Shown: piece by piece, positions 37,701 to 47,136 of the stretch | Numbering within the stretch: position 1 is the stretch's first letter | How the letters are laid out: the number at the start of each line of letters is the position of its first letter | Source: Lytechinus variegatus | Lineage: Eukaryota; Echinodermata; Echinoidea; Temnopleuroida; Toxopneustidae | Reading direction: 5' to 3' | DNA: 64,000 nucleotides | Assembly (NCBI RefSeq): GCF_018143015.1 | Contig: NC_054756.1 | Location: 18,869,361-18,933,360, forward strand | Translations under genes and position numbers: made by a program | The notes under the pieces: model-generated | What the model was told of the DNA's origin: nothing | The model's database searches: none | Seen by the model: the letters and a program-made list of their open reading frames with translations, nothing else

Positions 37701-37967
37701 TAGTTGATTGTGGGACAGAAGAAGCAAAACCATTTCTCGTTGGCAGGGAAAAGACTCTTTCTGTAGTGAAGTGATAAAGTTTCTTCTCAGATCAAGTTTG
37801 CCAACATCACATCTGAGGGCTTCTGGGACATCATCAAGGTTACGCTCAGTGCATTCCATATTTACTGCATAGCCCCTCCGCTCACAGTCACAGACGTTGA
37901 TACATCGAAAACAGCAAGTAGTTCTCCAACACAAGAATAGAAGATATAGTGAGAAATATATGTTCAT
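34722..37967 (-). pseudogene. Intronless LRR-Ig receptor pseudogene
   Basis: The minus strand encodes an N-terminal signal peptide (start chosen at 37967, MNIYFSLYLLFLCW; 14 codons after the first in-frame ATG), a short Cys-rich cap (CINVCDCERRGY), and about twenty leucine-rich repeats with LxxLxLxxNxI consensus. It then shows an LRR C-terminal cap (WSCDCDL..VC..SRC, about 35282-35150) and an immunoglobulin domain (LPC..NWSV..GIYTC, about 35080-34910). Such proteins are extracellular recognition or adhesion receptors; a sea-urchin-type LRR-Ig relative is likely. Decay is clear: the frame shifts near 36830, 36560, 36535, 35710 and 35620, and a TAA (34950-34952) interrupts the Ig domain between its W and second C. 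No transmembrane segment follows. It lies antisense within the last intron of the membrane-protein gene. Indels at T runs could partly be assembly errors, but the in-frame stop and missing anchor argue for a pseudogene. Confidence 0.85.
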
Positions 37968-38825
37968 TTTAAGTATATTGATCCCGATGCCAAAAACAAA
38001 AAAAAACAATTTTTTTGAAAAATGATTTTACAAATCTGTTAATGAGAAATCACTCTGGAGCTGAGAGGAACTATTCTATTTGTTTCTTCTTCCTTTAAAA
38101 ATATTCTTGTGAAGTTAAGAGTAGAATTTCTCCTATTTTATACTTTCCTATTTTCAGAATTGCTTGCTGGAGTGGTCTTTGTTCTTACATGTATTTCCTA
38201 GTTTGAGAAATTAGTTTTTCTAGACAGATACATAAAGGTTATTTTCCCATAAAGACAAATAATCTCTGATTGATAAACTTCCTTTTTAATAAATTTGCAT
38301 AAATACATCTCCATCCTATTGTATGCATTTACCAAGCTAAGGGAGTTTTTTATGCCCTTTTTGTTATTTCATGAAGGTAGTTTCTTTTCAAGAAATGCCT
38401 TAAGCTATAAGGGGTAATTAATGAAATTATTTTTCTTGATTCAATCTCAGAATTAACAGAATAACAGTTGTGAAATAGGTGCGTCAGTGGTGAATTATCC
38501 ATGGACCTATTACCTCCTGGTCTAATTATGGACTTACTATGGTTTTAATATTTGTTGTAGGTCTTTGTTTTATTGACCAAGTAGATATTAGATGAAATTG
38601 ATAATTGGACCAAAATAGAAATTAATAAATTATAATAATGATATTCTGCATTTATATAGTGCTTAATACATTTGAACTAACCGGTACACAGATAATATTA
38701 TTACCCCGGTCATCAGATCTTTACATGCCTGCAAGCAATGCATCTTCTCCACTCCCTGGGCAGCATTCCAACAAGAGTTCCAAGACTCAAATTTTGCTAG
38801 GCATACTACATAGGCTTTCGCATAT
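37968..38825. other. Upstream flank of the LRR-Ig pseudogene
   Basis: AT-rich; contains no recognised promoter element. A stretch at 38505-38625 carries GGACCTATTACC, GGTCTAATTATGGAC and TTGGACCAAAATAG words resembling a decayed piece of the ACCAAATGG phrase repeat. Confidence 0.4.
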
Positions 38826-38972
38826 TACAGGTGCCCATTAGTACCCGGGTGGAGAATGGCAAATTGTGGATTGACGTCTTGCCAAAGGATGCTAGGCAGT
38901 GGTGGGATTCGAAAACATGACCCTCTGTATACAAGGCGAGAGTCAGAACTGTTACACCACGGCACTTCCACA
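38826..38972 (-). mobile_element. tRNA-derived SINE
   Basis: On the minus strand CCGTGGTGTAACAGTTCTGAC (A box region, near 38945-38965) is followed by TTTTCGAATCCCACC (B box, near 38900-38914) and a body with TTTGGCAAGACGTCAATCC and CACAATTTGCCATTC, ending GGGTACTAATGGGCACC. The family relationship to the SINEs near 12.4 and 12.6 kb is visible in the GACTCTC..AGAGGGT segment of the head. Confidence 0.7.
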
Positions 38973-39136
38973 ACATTTATAGTACACTTAGTCGGTAAAG
39001 AAATGATGGTGTCAAGCTTATAATTATACCATCTGCTATAAACAATGTGGATATGCACCTAAATTTGGACATTGTGGCATGCAGTTGAGACTCAAACGAG
39101 TTTTGTTCATAACAAAATTACTAAAACACTGCTAGA

Positions 39137-39235
39137 CGAAATAGTACTACTACTACCACTTCTACTACTACTACTACTACTACTACGACTACTACTACTA
39201 CTACTACTACTTACTACTTCTACTTCTACTACCAT

Positions 39236-39280
<45 letters not shown>

Positions 39281-39356
39281 TTCTACTTCCACTACTACTA
39301 CTACTACTACTACTACTGCTACTACTACTACTACTACTTCAACTACTCCAACTGTT
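39137..39356. repeat. (TAC/ACT)n trinucleotide tract
   Basis: About 220 bp of TAC/ACT triplets with sporadic TTC. It gives artificial Thr-, Leu- or Val-rich frames on both strands; no coding support. Confidence 0.9.
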
Positions 39357-39499
39357 GCTAATACTAGGCCTTCTACTAAGTCATAAGGTGATGTTGTTTT
39401 CAGTCCTCTTATTAGTGTGAAGCAGAATGTCCACATTATTAAATGATAACCATCTTGAGAATAAAAATGTGACTCAAAAAATTGATTAAAAAAATTAGT

Positions 39500-40104
39500 T
39501 TAAAGAACAAGTCCACCCCAACAAAAAATTAATTTGAATAAAAAGAGAAAAATTCATCAAGCAAAACACTGAAAATTTCATCGAAATCGGATGTGAAATA
39601 AAAAAGTTATGGCATTTTAAAGTTTTGCTTATTTTAAACAAAATAGTTACATGAACGAGCCAGTTACATCCAAATGAGAGAGTTGATGACATCACTCACT
39701 GTTTCTTTTGTATTTTATTATATGAAATATGAAATATTTTTATTTTCTCATCATTATCATGTGAAATGAAGTTTCATTCCTCCCTGAACACATGGAATTC
39801 TATGATTTTAACATTTTGTGCTTCTGGCAAGGAGGTCCTAATCATCAAATTTGTAAAAAATGGAAATTTTGTAACAATTCAAACAATAAAAAACAAAAGA
39901 AATAGTAAGTGACATCATCGACTCTCTCATTTGGATGTAACTGGCTCGTTCATATAACTATTTTGTTGAAAATCAGCAAAATTTTGAAATGTCATAACTT
40001 TCTTATTTTACATCCGATTTTGATGAAATTTTCAGCATTGTGCTTAACTGATTTTTCTCTATTGATTCAAATCAACATTTTTCTGAGGTGGACTTGACCT
40101 TTAA
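39500..40104. mobile_element. Palindromic MITE, TTAAAGG family, copy 3
   Basis: Starts TTAAAGAACAAGTCCACCCC and ends GGTGGACTTGACCTTTAA. Sub-terminal TTGATTTGAATAAA-like and internal CGGATGTGAAATAAAAAAG words reappear inverted in the right half. Small open frames are present in mirror positions in both halves and are shadows. Non-coding, within the last intron of the membrane-protein gene. Confidence 0.8.
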
Positions 40105-40625
40105 TCAATCAAGGTTTTCACACCCGAGATACAGAAAATTAGTAAAGTTACCTAGATAGCTTTCATGCCCCAGAGTGGCAGAAATTAAAGAGAAATGCCA
40201 GTAGTTGCTGTAAACACTGATTTCATGAGAAAGTCTGTATCACGGATCTAGATCTGATACAGTTACATAAACTGAACTTTGTAAAAAATGTTCACACTGA
40301 ACACCACCAACACAGATAAGCACACGTGGGACAGTGTATTATTATTGCTGGAATAAAGACCCCGACGGAAGTGACCGAATCCGCGCTTATTTTGCTTATT
40401 TCTCAGCAATTACACTATTTCTTCCAGAATCCTTTGGCACATATTCTTTTATTCATATAAACAGACACTTGGGTGGTCATTATATTAGATTCTGTAAAAA
40501 AGTCATTTTGAGGTTGTTACCAGAACTGGAATTTATCTTTAATGAATATATTATCAGATTGATAATAATCAGGTTTCAAATGTACGGCTCAAGATGAAGT
40601 CAAGTATTTTTGCATGTAGGATGTG
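40105..40625. other. Intronic DNA, nothing recognised
   Basis: An 87-codon open frame at 40334-40597 has no recognisable features. Confidence 0.4.
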
Positions 40626-40632
40626 TTATGCT

Positions 40633-41194
40633 CCCGGGGTGCCACTTCCATTCACGATTGGATACCATGCGCGACCATGGGGTCTCGAATTGCACCCTAA
40701 ACACGTAATTTCCATATTCTGAAAATGCACACCTTAACAAGTATTGGCGTGTGAAACCCTACCCTTAACAAGTATTGGAAACAAAACGATACTCTTGGCA
40801 AATATTCCCTGAAATGAAACCCCTAAACAAGTACAGGAATGTTTTATTGTTACGGGTCCTTCGGTCGTCGGCTTTACCTTGTTTGGTTTAGTACGACCCC
40901 ACCTTCTACACCTCGCGCAAATCGGACTCTAAACACGTAGTGTTGGGGCAAAAAGGACATCCTTTATAAAACATTTCAATTTTGTTTTATCATCCCCGCA
41001 AATTCGACCCTAAACACGTAATTTTTCTAGCGAAATAGATAGGCCTACCCTTTTTCATTATTTTTGTGTTTTTGACACCCTTATCACGTTACGTAAGTAA
41101 CATGCCCTATCGTGAAAAAGACATCCTTTTTACGTGTTTCTTTTGTCACGCATGGTATCCACCCGTCAATGTTAGTGGCTCCCCCCCCCCTGGG
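40633..41194. mobile_element. G-tract MITE, ACCATGCGCGACC family, near-complete copy
   Basis: Left end CCCGGGGTGCCACTTCC then CACGATTGGATACCATG and CGCGACC; right end GTCACGCATGGTATCCACC then CGTCAAT, AGTGGCTCCC and C-run TGGG, an inverted copy. Flanks TTATGCT (40626-40632) and TTATGAT (41195-41201) are a 7-bp target-site duplication with one mismatch. The interior repeats CCTTAACAAGTATTGG and CTAAACACGTA phrases. The same termini and a perfect 7-bp duplication occur at 57546-59718. Non-autonomous; P-like or Dada-like elements make duplications of this size but the superfamily is not established. Confidence 0.75.
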
Positions 41195-41201
41195 TTATGA
41201 T

Positions 41202-42579
41202 TTATACTAGAATGCACGGGCATGGCCTGCTTCCACTGCTTGATATGTAATCAGAGTGCATACAATAAATCAATATTACGGAAACAACCAAAAGACCTAT
41301 TCTTTTCTCCCTTTTTATTCTCCTTCCATTTCTCCCCTTTATTTTCTGTCTACTATTCCCTCTTCCTTTTCCTAAAAAAAATAAATTCATATTGCAGTCG
41401 AAAAATAGCTTTTGATTTGACAAAGTGCACGACGGGCAATTATCTTCCTCTCTACTTGGTGATCAGTGTCTTCAAATTGGCAATGCTGCAATGTTCCCTC
41501 CTTTTGGAGTCTTCTCATTCCATTTTTACACATGGTTTCGACTCCCAATCACATTATGCAGTTAATACAGTTGGCCTTCGCATCACATGACCAATCATGT
41601 GAACACGGTGATATTGCATGCTAGACATTGATTTGCTTTGTTTATTGTGATGACTTCTGCTTTCATAAAATGATTAAAATTTCTCAAAATATATGACATT
41701 GTAAACACAAAAAGTAAACATTTCAAAGAAATATATTTTGAACAGAAAACTACATGTACAGCAACCTTAATAATGTAAGAATGGTGAATCATGTTTCATT
41801 GAATAAACGTAATCGTACAATGGCAAAATAAGGACTGTCATTGTAAGTGGACATGTGTTTGAAATTGTATCAATGCAACTCTAATGTAATAGCGGGAATA
41901 CCATTCTTACATTGAAATTGTGTGCAACATTCCTAATTTGCTTCATTAGCTTTGGTTTGGTATTCCCACATAAGGATAGCTTCAATTTGTCATGAGGAAA
42001 ACATTCCCTTTTTTTCATTGTGATTTTTTTTTTAAAGTTACCTTCTGATCAGTGCATGAATTTCAGACATGTCAGCCATATATGTATTACAGGTTTATGA
42101 AAAATAAAGGTCAAAACTTACTTGCAAATTGCATCCAATTCGTTCGTGTCCTTATAAAAGTTGTTATGGTTATTTTGATGATGTGTAGTATATGTCCGTA
42201 CATTGTGTTGTTTTTTTACACTGGTGTTACTGTTGCACACTAAGAAGTTTATTTTTGTTTTAAATTGTTAATTTCCTAATGCTCTATTTCCCCCCAAATC
42301 TTGATTTGTTTCATGTTATCCTTCCTGCATGTATGACATTTCATTTCAGCAGTATTTATTATATATTTTATTTTGTATTTCATATTCTTTTAAAAGTATT
42401 ACTGCATGTACTATCGCCTTGCATTTTCACTGAACACTATGTTCTCATTTATTCATGGTAATGTGTTATATTTTTTATGTCAGCTTTCTTCCATTTCTTT
42501 TGTTTAAAAAGACATTTTATTTAAGTTGCATTCCTTATTATTTTCTTTCTTTTGCATTTCCTTTTGTTTCTTTTTACAG
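41202..42579. other. Intronic DNA before the terminal exon
   Basis: AT-rich and ending in a long pyrimidine-rich stretch (about 42485-42577) that forms the acceptor tract of the exon at 42580. Confidence 0.5.
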
Positions 42580-42630
42580 AGAAAAACTCCGAATGGATAT
42601 GCCAAGGCCAATCCTAATACACCAGTATAG
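42580..42630 (+). CDS. Membrane-protein gene, terminal cytoplasmic exon
   Basis: After a strong pyrimidine tract and TTTTTACAG the frame in phase 0 reads RKTPNGYAKANPNTPV and stop TAG (42628-42630). It joins the transmembrane exon (phase 0 donor at 29721) to give a very short basic cytoplasmic tail, CYCCCRK-RKTPNGY. The last residues TPV fit a class I PDZ-binding C-terminus (Thr at -2, Val at 0), and there is one tyrosine. The tail is too short for a catalytic domain, so signalling, if any, would be through adaptors or PDZ scaffolds. No AATAAA is found between the stop and 42855; the first ones lie in the foldback element downstream. Confidence 0.75.
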   Translation, partial: RKTPNGYAKANPNTPV

Positions 42631-42845
42631 TCTACTCTGTTACTTTTTACAGTTTAGAATTGTGTGAGAACTTTTAAAATGACATTGTAAGAGTGTTTTT
42701 TTTTATTCGAAACAACAAGCAGGGTTTGTTCTTGTGTCGGCCATTAGGCAAGTTCTATATGAGTCAACTATCTTGATGTAATCGGGTAGTACATATTGGA
42801 CGGAAGATGTTTTCGGAAGCCAATATAAGGGGTTTTCAGACTCCC

Positions 42846-43660
42846 AATTCTTAACGGCTTATTTCGAAAGGATGGGTGCTGTCGCGTTAGGGTGCGTCAA
42901 CGCGAACGCGAAGATTCGTCCAAAGCCCCCCGGTTTAGCCGAAAGGGTGCGTCGGGAGCGCCACGTCGCGTCGCGTTCACTGGAACGCGCCCTTTCGTCC
43001 AAAGCCCCCCCGGTTTGGACGAAAGGGTGTGTTTAATGATAATGAATAAATAAATAAATAAAAATACAAATATTTCTAAGAAAGCTGAATATAAGGTATT
43101 TTGCCAATTTGCACGTAAAATAGTGGATTTTCAATCATTTAAAGCATTGACAATTTGAGGAAAAGAAAGAAAAGTTCAACTAATAATGATAATGATAATA
43201 GTAATAATAATAATTTTCACCCCAAAGAGTGAATTTATGGAAATGAATTTGGAGTGAAAAATTGGCGCCAAGTGGCTTATTGCAAGGGTGGGTATCTGAT
43301 TTTATTATCATTATTATTATTAGTTGAACTTTTCTTTCTTTTCCTCAAATTGTCAATGCTTTAAATGATTGAAAATCCACTATTTTACGTGCAAATTGGC
43401 AAAATACCTTATATTCAACTTTCTTATAAATATTTGTATTTTTATTTATTTATATATTCATTATTATTAAACACACCCTTTCGTCCAAACCGGGGGGGGG
43501 GGGGGGGCTTTGGACGAAAGGGCACGTTCCAGTGAACGCGACGTGGCGCTCCCGACGCACCCTTTCGGCTAAACCGGGGGGCTTTGGACGAATCTTCGCG
43601 TTCGCGTTGACGCACCCTAACGCGACAGCACCCACCCTTTCGACATAAGCAATTCTTAAC
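42846..43660. mobile_element. Long-arm foldback element with 10-bp target duplication
   Basis: Perfect 10-bp direct repeats AATTCTTAAC (42846-42855 and 43651-43660) flank a 795-bp element whose two arms (42856 to about 43211 and about 43300 to 43650) are nearly perfect inverted copies. Termini are GGCTTATTTCGAAAGG and CCTTTCGACATAAGC. The outer third of each arm is GC-rich, with GTCGCGTTAGGGTGCGTC and CTTTCGTCCAAAGCCCCCC; the inner part is AT-rich. The loop is about 88 bp and contains TTGGCGCCAA. A 9-11-bp duplication with very long TIRs is typical of Mutator-like foldbacks; no transposase is present. It begins 226 bp after the stop of the membrane-protein gene. Confidence 0.85.
43045..43066 (+). 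promoter_or_regulatory. Candidate polyadenylation signals AATAAA
   Basis: Overlapping AATAAA hexamers (AATAAATAAATAAATAAA region) occur in the left arm of the foldback element about 415 bp after the stop at 42630, and none were seen earlier. If the transcript reads this far, the element would supply its 3' end. This is inference; no transcript data are available. Confidence 0.35.
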
Positions 43661-44357
43661 CCAGTATCAATCCTACATCTATCATCTCCCCTCCTGGGTT
43701 CTATGACATTGGGTGATTTCAAGTTCGGTGTTGGCCTTGGTGTCGGTGTTAGTGTTGAAATTTTGATTGCTTCCCCTAGCTCCAAAACTTATTCAGAGTT
43801 TGTAAAACTGATTCAGATCACATTATTGACATCTCAACAACAAGTGAGTGACTTTTTGGGACCATCCTCATTTTATATTTGGTGTTATAATCGTGTAAAA
43901 ATTGACCCAACACCAACACCATACGGTCAACACTGAACTTGAAATCACCCATTTTGCTCTGGTGACAATTGCTCCGCTCTAACTTCCACACACTATTCGA
44001 ACGACCAACTTCACCCCTGGGTTTAACACTATACCCTACCATAAACCTAACTCCAAACCTAACATAAATCCCTATTGCAACCCTAACCCTGCATCTTTGG
44101 CGAAATTAAGCCCGCATCAATTGCCGCAGGAGCAATTGTCAGTTTTGTCACCCTCCCCCTTCCTGTACTGGGTGAACTTATGTACAGAGAGCTTCCATGT
44201 TTCAGCGTCCAATTTGGACGAGTAAAAGGGGTGTTTAGTTATTCCTTGGTAGAAAATGGAATTAAATGGCAAAAGATGGAGGAAGTGGGGGGGGGGTTCA
44301 TGAAGTATTAAATCTTTGTCTAATCACCTTTTTGTCTGTGACAAGCTGTCTCATAAA
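43661..44357. other. No gene seen
   Basis: The segment 43700-43960 contains an inverted pair (GGGTGATTTCAAGTTC with GTGTTGGTGT, and ACACCAACACC with GAACTTGAAATCACCC), giving a foldback of about 260 bp. A run of ACCCTAAC-like words lies near 44035-44100. Confidence 0.5.
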
Positions 44358-44566
44358 CATTTCATTCATTTTGCACAATTTAACACTTAGTCCAATTAGA
44401 CCAAATTGTATACGGACTAAATGGTTATTGGATCAAGTGGTAATGAGACGAAATGATGAGTGGAAAATTGTCAATTAGACAATGTGGATAGTGGCCAAAC
44501 TTATGGTAGACCAAATGATAGTAAAATGAGTTGGCGATTGGACGAATTGGCATTAGACGAATAGGA
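44358..44566. repeat. Half copy of the ACCAAATGG phrase repeat
   Basis: Contains TTAGTCCAATTAGACCAAAT, GGACTAAATGGTTATTGGA and ends GGACGAATTGGCATTAGACG, matching the right half of 7548-7931. The left half is missing. Confidence 0.7.
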
Positions 44567-44975
44567 AATAAACCTAATTTCTAATGAATCACCATTGATT
44601 GTTTTGGAGTTGGTTTAGTGTGTGTTTTTCAGGATTATCTTTTGGAATCGTTGGTATGATTGTCCTGAAATAATGTGGTTTGGAATGTCTACATATTTTA
44701 AAGTCTATAGATTGCTGTATCATGTCAATCATGCATTCCACTCAAAGGTAATTCACAGGTTAGTATTAACCTTAATCTCACTTAAACATTTTAAAAGTCC
44801 ATCAATTTTCATATTCTGATTATTTACTTGCTATTAGGACAAGATCCTTTATACTACATGTATTTATGTATGGTGGCAGGAAGGGTATTAATGCAAAAGC
44901 ACAACAATTGGAAGAACATGAAAAATTGCACAAAACCACTTCATTGATAAAGATTTACATGTACATTTTATTCAT
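44567..44975. other. No gene seen
   Basis: AT-rich with no delimited feature. Confidence 0.45.
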
Positions 44976-45401
44976 TAAAGGCGACCGCACACCTTACGAT
45001 TGGTCTGCGACCCAATTTCAGAATAAAATGTAGTAGAATTTGATGCTAATATTGAGACTTGGAATATCTTACTGTGTAATGTTCTAAATCTTTGTACGAA
45101 TGCATATATGTTGAAATCCGTGACTATGCTATCATCCTTAGAATACAAGCAAATTTGATATCTGGTCGTAATGACGTCATATCAGTCGTACAATTGTAAT
45201 AGGCTACGATTTGAAACTAATTCGGCCTTTACTCCGAAATAAAGGCTTGCAATCTTTCAAAATGGTTATATCAGCATTCTTTCAATTAATTAATACCTCA
45301 AATAAAATGATATGTTCCATTCACATTTTCAGAAAATGAATAAAATGCGATTTCTTCCAAAATCGGATCGCGAACAGTCATAAGGTGTGCGGTGGCCTTA
45401 A
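44976..45401. mobile_element. MITE, TIR TTAAAGGCGACCGCACACC
   Basis: Left end TTAAAGGCGACCGCACACC then TTACGA and right end CATAAGGTGTGCGGTGGCC then TTAA are inverted copies. Sub-terminal GATTGGTCTGCGACCC is mirrored by CGGATCGCGAACAGTC more loosely. About 426 bp, non-coding. The borders read TTAA on both sides, so a TTAA or TA target is possible but not decided. Confidence 0.7.
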
Positions 45402-46883
45402 GCATGATTAAAATGCTTCAGTAGGCATCTCATTCCAACTCTCTTTTGTAGAGCTATTATGTGTGCAAACTTCTGGACAACCTAATATTTTTTTATGAGA
45501 ATGCAGTGTTTTGTACTCTCTGCGATCATTATTTTTTCAATACATATTTTAAAGAAAATGTTCTTTTGTGGAGGACCAAGTGTGCCCCTACCTCATGCGA
45601 TATTGGCCACTTGTGTGATGTGTGAAGAGGCTGGCTTACTAAAGCTATACAAGATTTTGTTGTTTTTTTTAGACCAAAACTTATGGTAATTAGCATCATC
45701 AATCGAAAGAGGGGCTTTCTATTGATTTGATGTTATGAATATGTATTTGAAGAATGATCTTTTCAAGTGGATTATTTTTTCTTATGACATTTATGTCAAA
45801 AGATCAAGAATTTGAGACATGATGATGATGATGATGACAATAGTTTTCATTTACCCCTAGAATCAAATCATTTAGATAAAGTAATTGAGAAAGAATGTTT
45901 GAAATGTTTTGCTTACAATGATGCACTTACATGGAAATATAAAGATATATTCACAAATCTAAGAGTTACAGTTTGGCGCAGGAAAGAAAAAAAATGGGAA
46001 AATATCAACAAGTTTGTAACTAAAAGGAAGGGTTTGTATGTAGATTGATGACCATGTACAAGCATTACATTTTTACCAGTTCTATATCTGTAAAGTGGAG
46101 TATGGAATTCCATTGATTTGAATATTTCAATGGAAATGGACTGTTACAACTTCTTGTGTGCGTAGGGTATTATCATGTACATTGCAATGCTGCTCGAAAT
46201 AGAAAGATGCAATCAATTAAATCATGCTTAACAACATTTACTATTCTTGCTTCTCTGCAAATGTTAACAATTGCTCTAGGCTGTATCTTGCATCATTGTT
46301 TAATCTTTTAACTACTGTAACGCAAAGATTCTAGTATACCAGTAATTGTCATGTACTCTAAATGTCTCAAATTTAGAGAAACACAGAAAGAAAAGAATAC
46401 CTCTATGATAGTTGGAAAGAGATAGGTTGGTGATCAAATCATTTGATTATTTTGTTGAGGTATTATTTTAGGTGGATTATATTCACTGATGTACAAGCAG
46501 TTGGGCTATTCCCATTGGTTCTTCTAATAATAGTTAACACTACACTCGGTCTAATATACTCACTTTATTATAATTCTCATTTTGTTTACTAATGATCTTG
46601 TACTTTGTCAGATGAAATGAGTTTAGATGAACTGAAAATTAAACCAATGGCAAATGGGCTCAATGGAGAAGTAGACCAAATGGTTAGTAGACAAACTGGT
46701 TGTAGGTGAACTGTGATTAAATCCTTTGTGATGAGACAAAATAGAAAGTAGATCCAGACAAAGTGGAATAGACCAAGTGGCACTTTACCTCTCTTGTAAT
46801 ACCTGGAGCAAATTTACCTATGGCATATCCATTAAGCCCATTCTGTACTTTCAGATTATTATCAGATGTCTTGTGTTTTACAG
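45402..46883. other. No certain exon; one open frame and a decayed phrase repeat
   Basis: An 82-codon phase-0 open frame follows an acceptor-like ATGTCAAAAG at about 45803 and ends at 46048, with a charged, Asp6-containing product; it may be chance. The stretch 46600-46790 holds diverged ACCAAATGG phrases (GTAGACCAAATGG, GTAGACAAACTGG). Confidence 0.35.
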
Positions 46884-46901
46884 CGAAAAAACCATGATGA
46901 G
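46884..46901 (+). CDS. Candidate alternative microexon (RKNHDE)
   Basis: TTGTGTTTTACAG precedes CGAAAAAACCATGATGAG, which is followed by the strong donor GTAAGA. The 18-bp insert is phase 0-0, so it could be spliced directly onto the transmembrane exon (phase 0 donor at 29721), giving CCCRK-RKNHDE. It starts with RK as does the terminal exon at 42580. A candidate following exon begins at 49158 with YEND. Short exons of this size arise by chance in long AT-rich DNA, so transcript support is required. Confidence 0.35.
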
Positions 46902-47136
46902 GTAAGAATGATAGGACCTGCAGTAGAATTGCCACTGGATGTCCTGGACGGTTGCTGAATGGAGTCACCATTTTATTGTTTTTATTCATTCCATGTTTGG
47001 TTTCAACTGATCTTGTTTCTTAGATGTATGTTTCATTCATGATTGACTCTTATTGTGTTACATATAGCCAGCTTCTTTAGTCACCTTCTGTTTGATTGTG
47101 GTGCTAAAAATAAACATCAAGTGATGTTTTCAAGGA

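Noticed and set aside
39072..39436. Thr-rich and Val/Ser-rich open frames
   Set aside because: They are translations of the (TAC)n tract.
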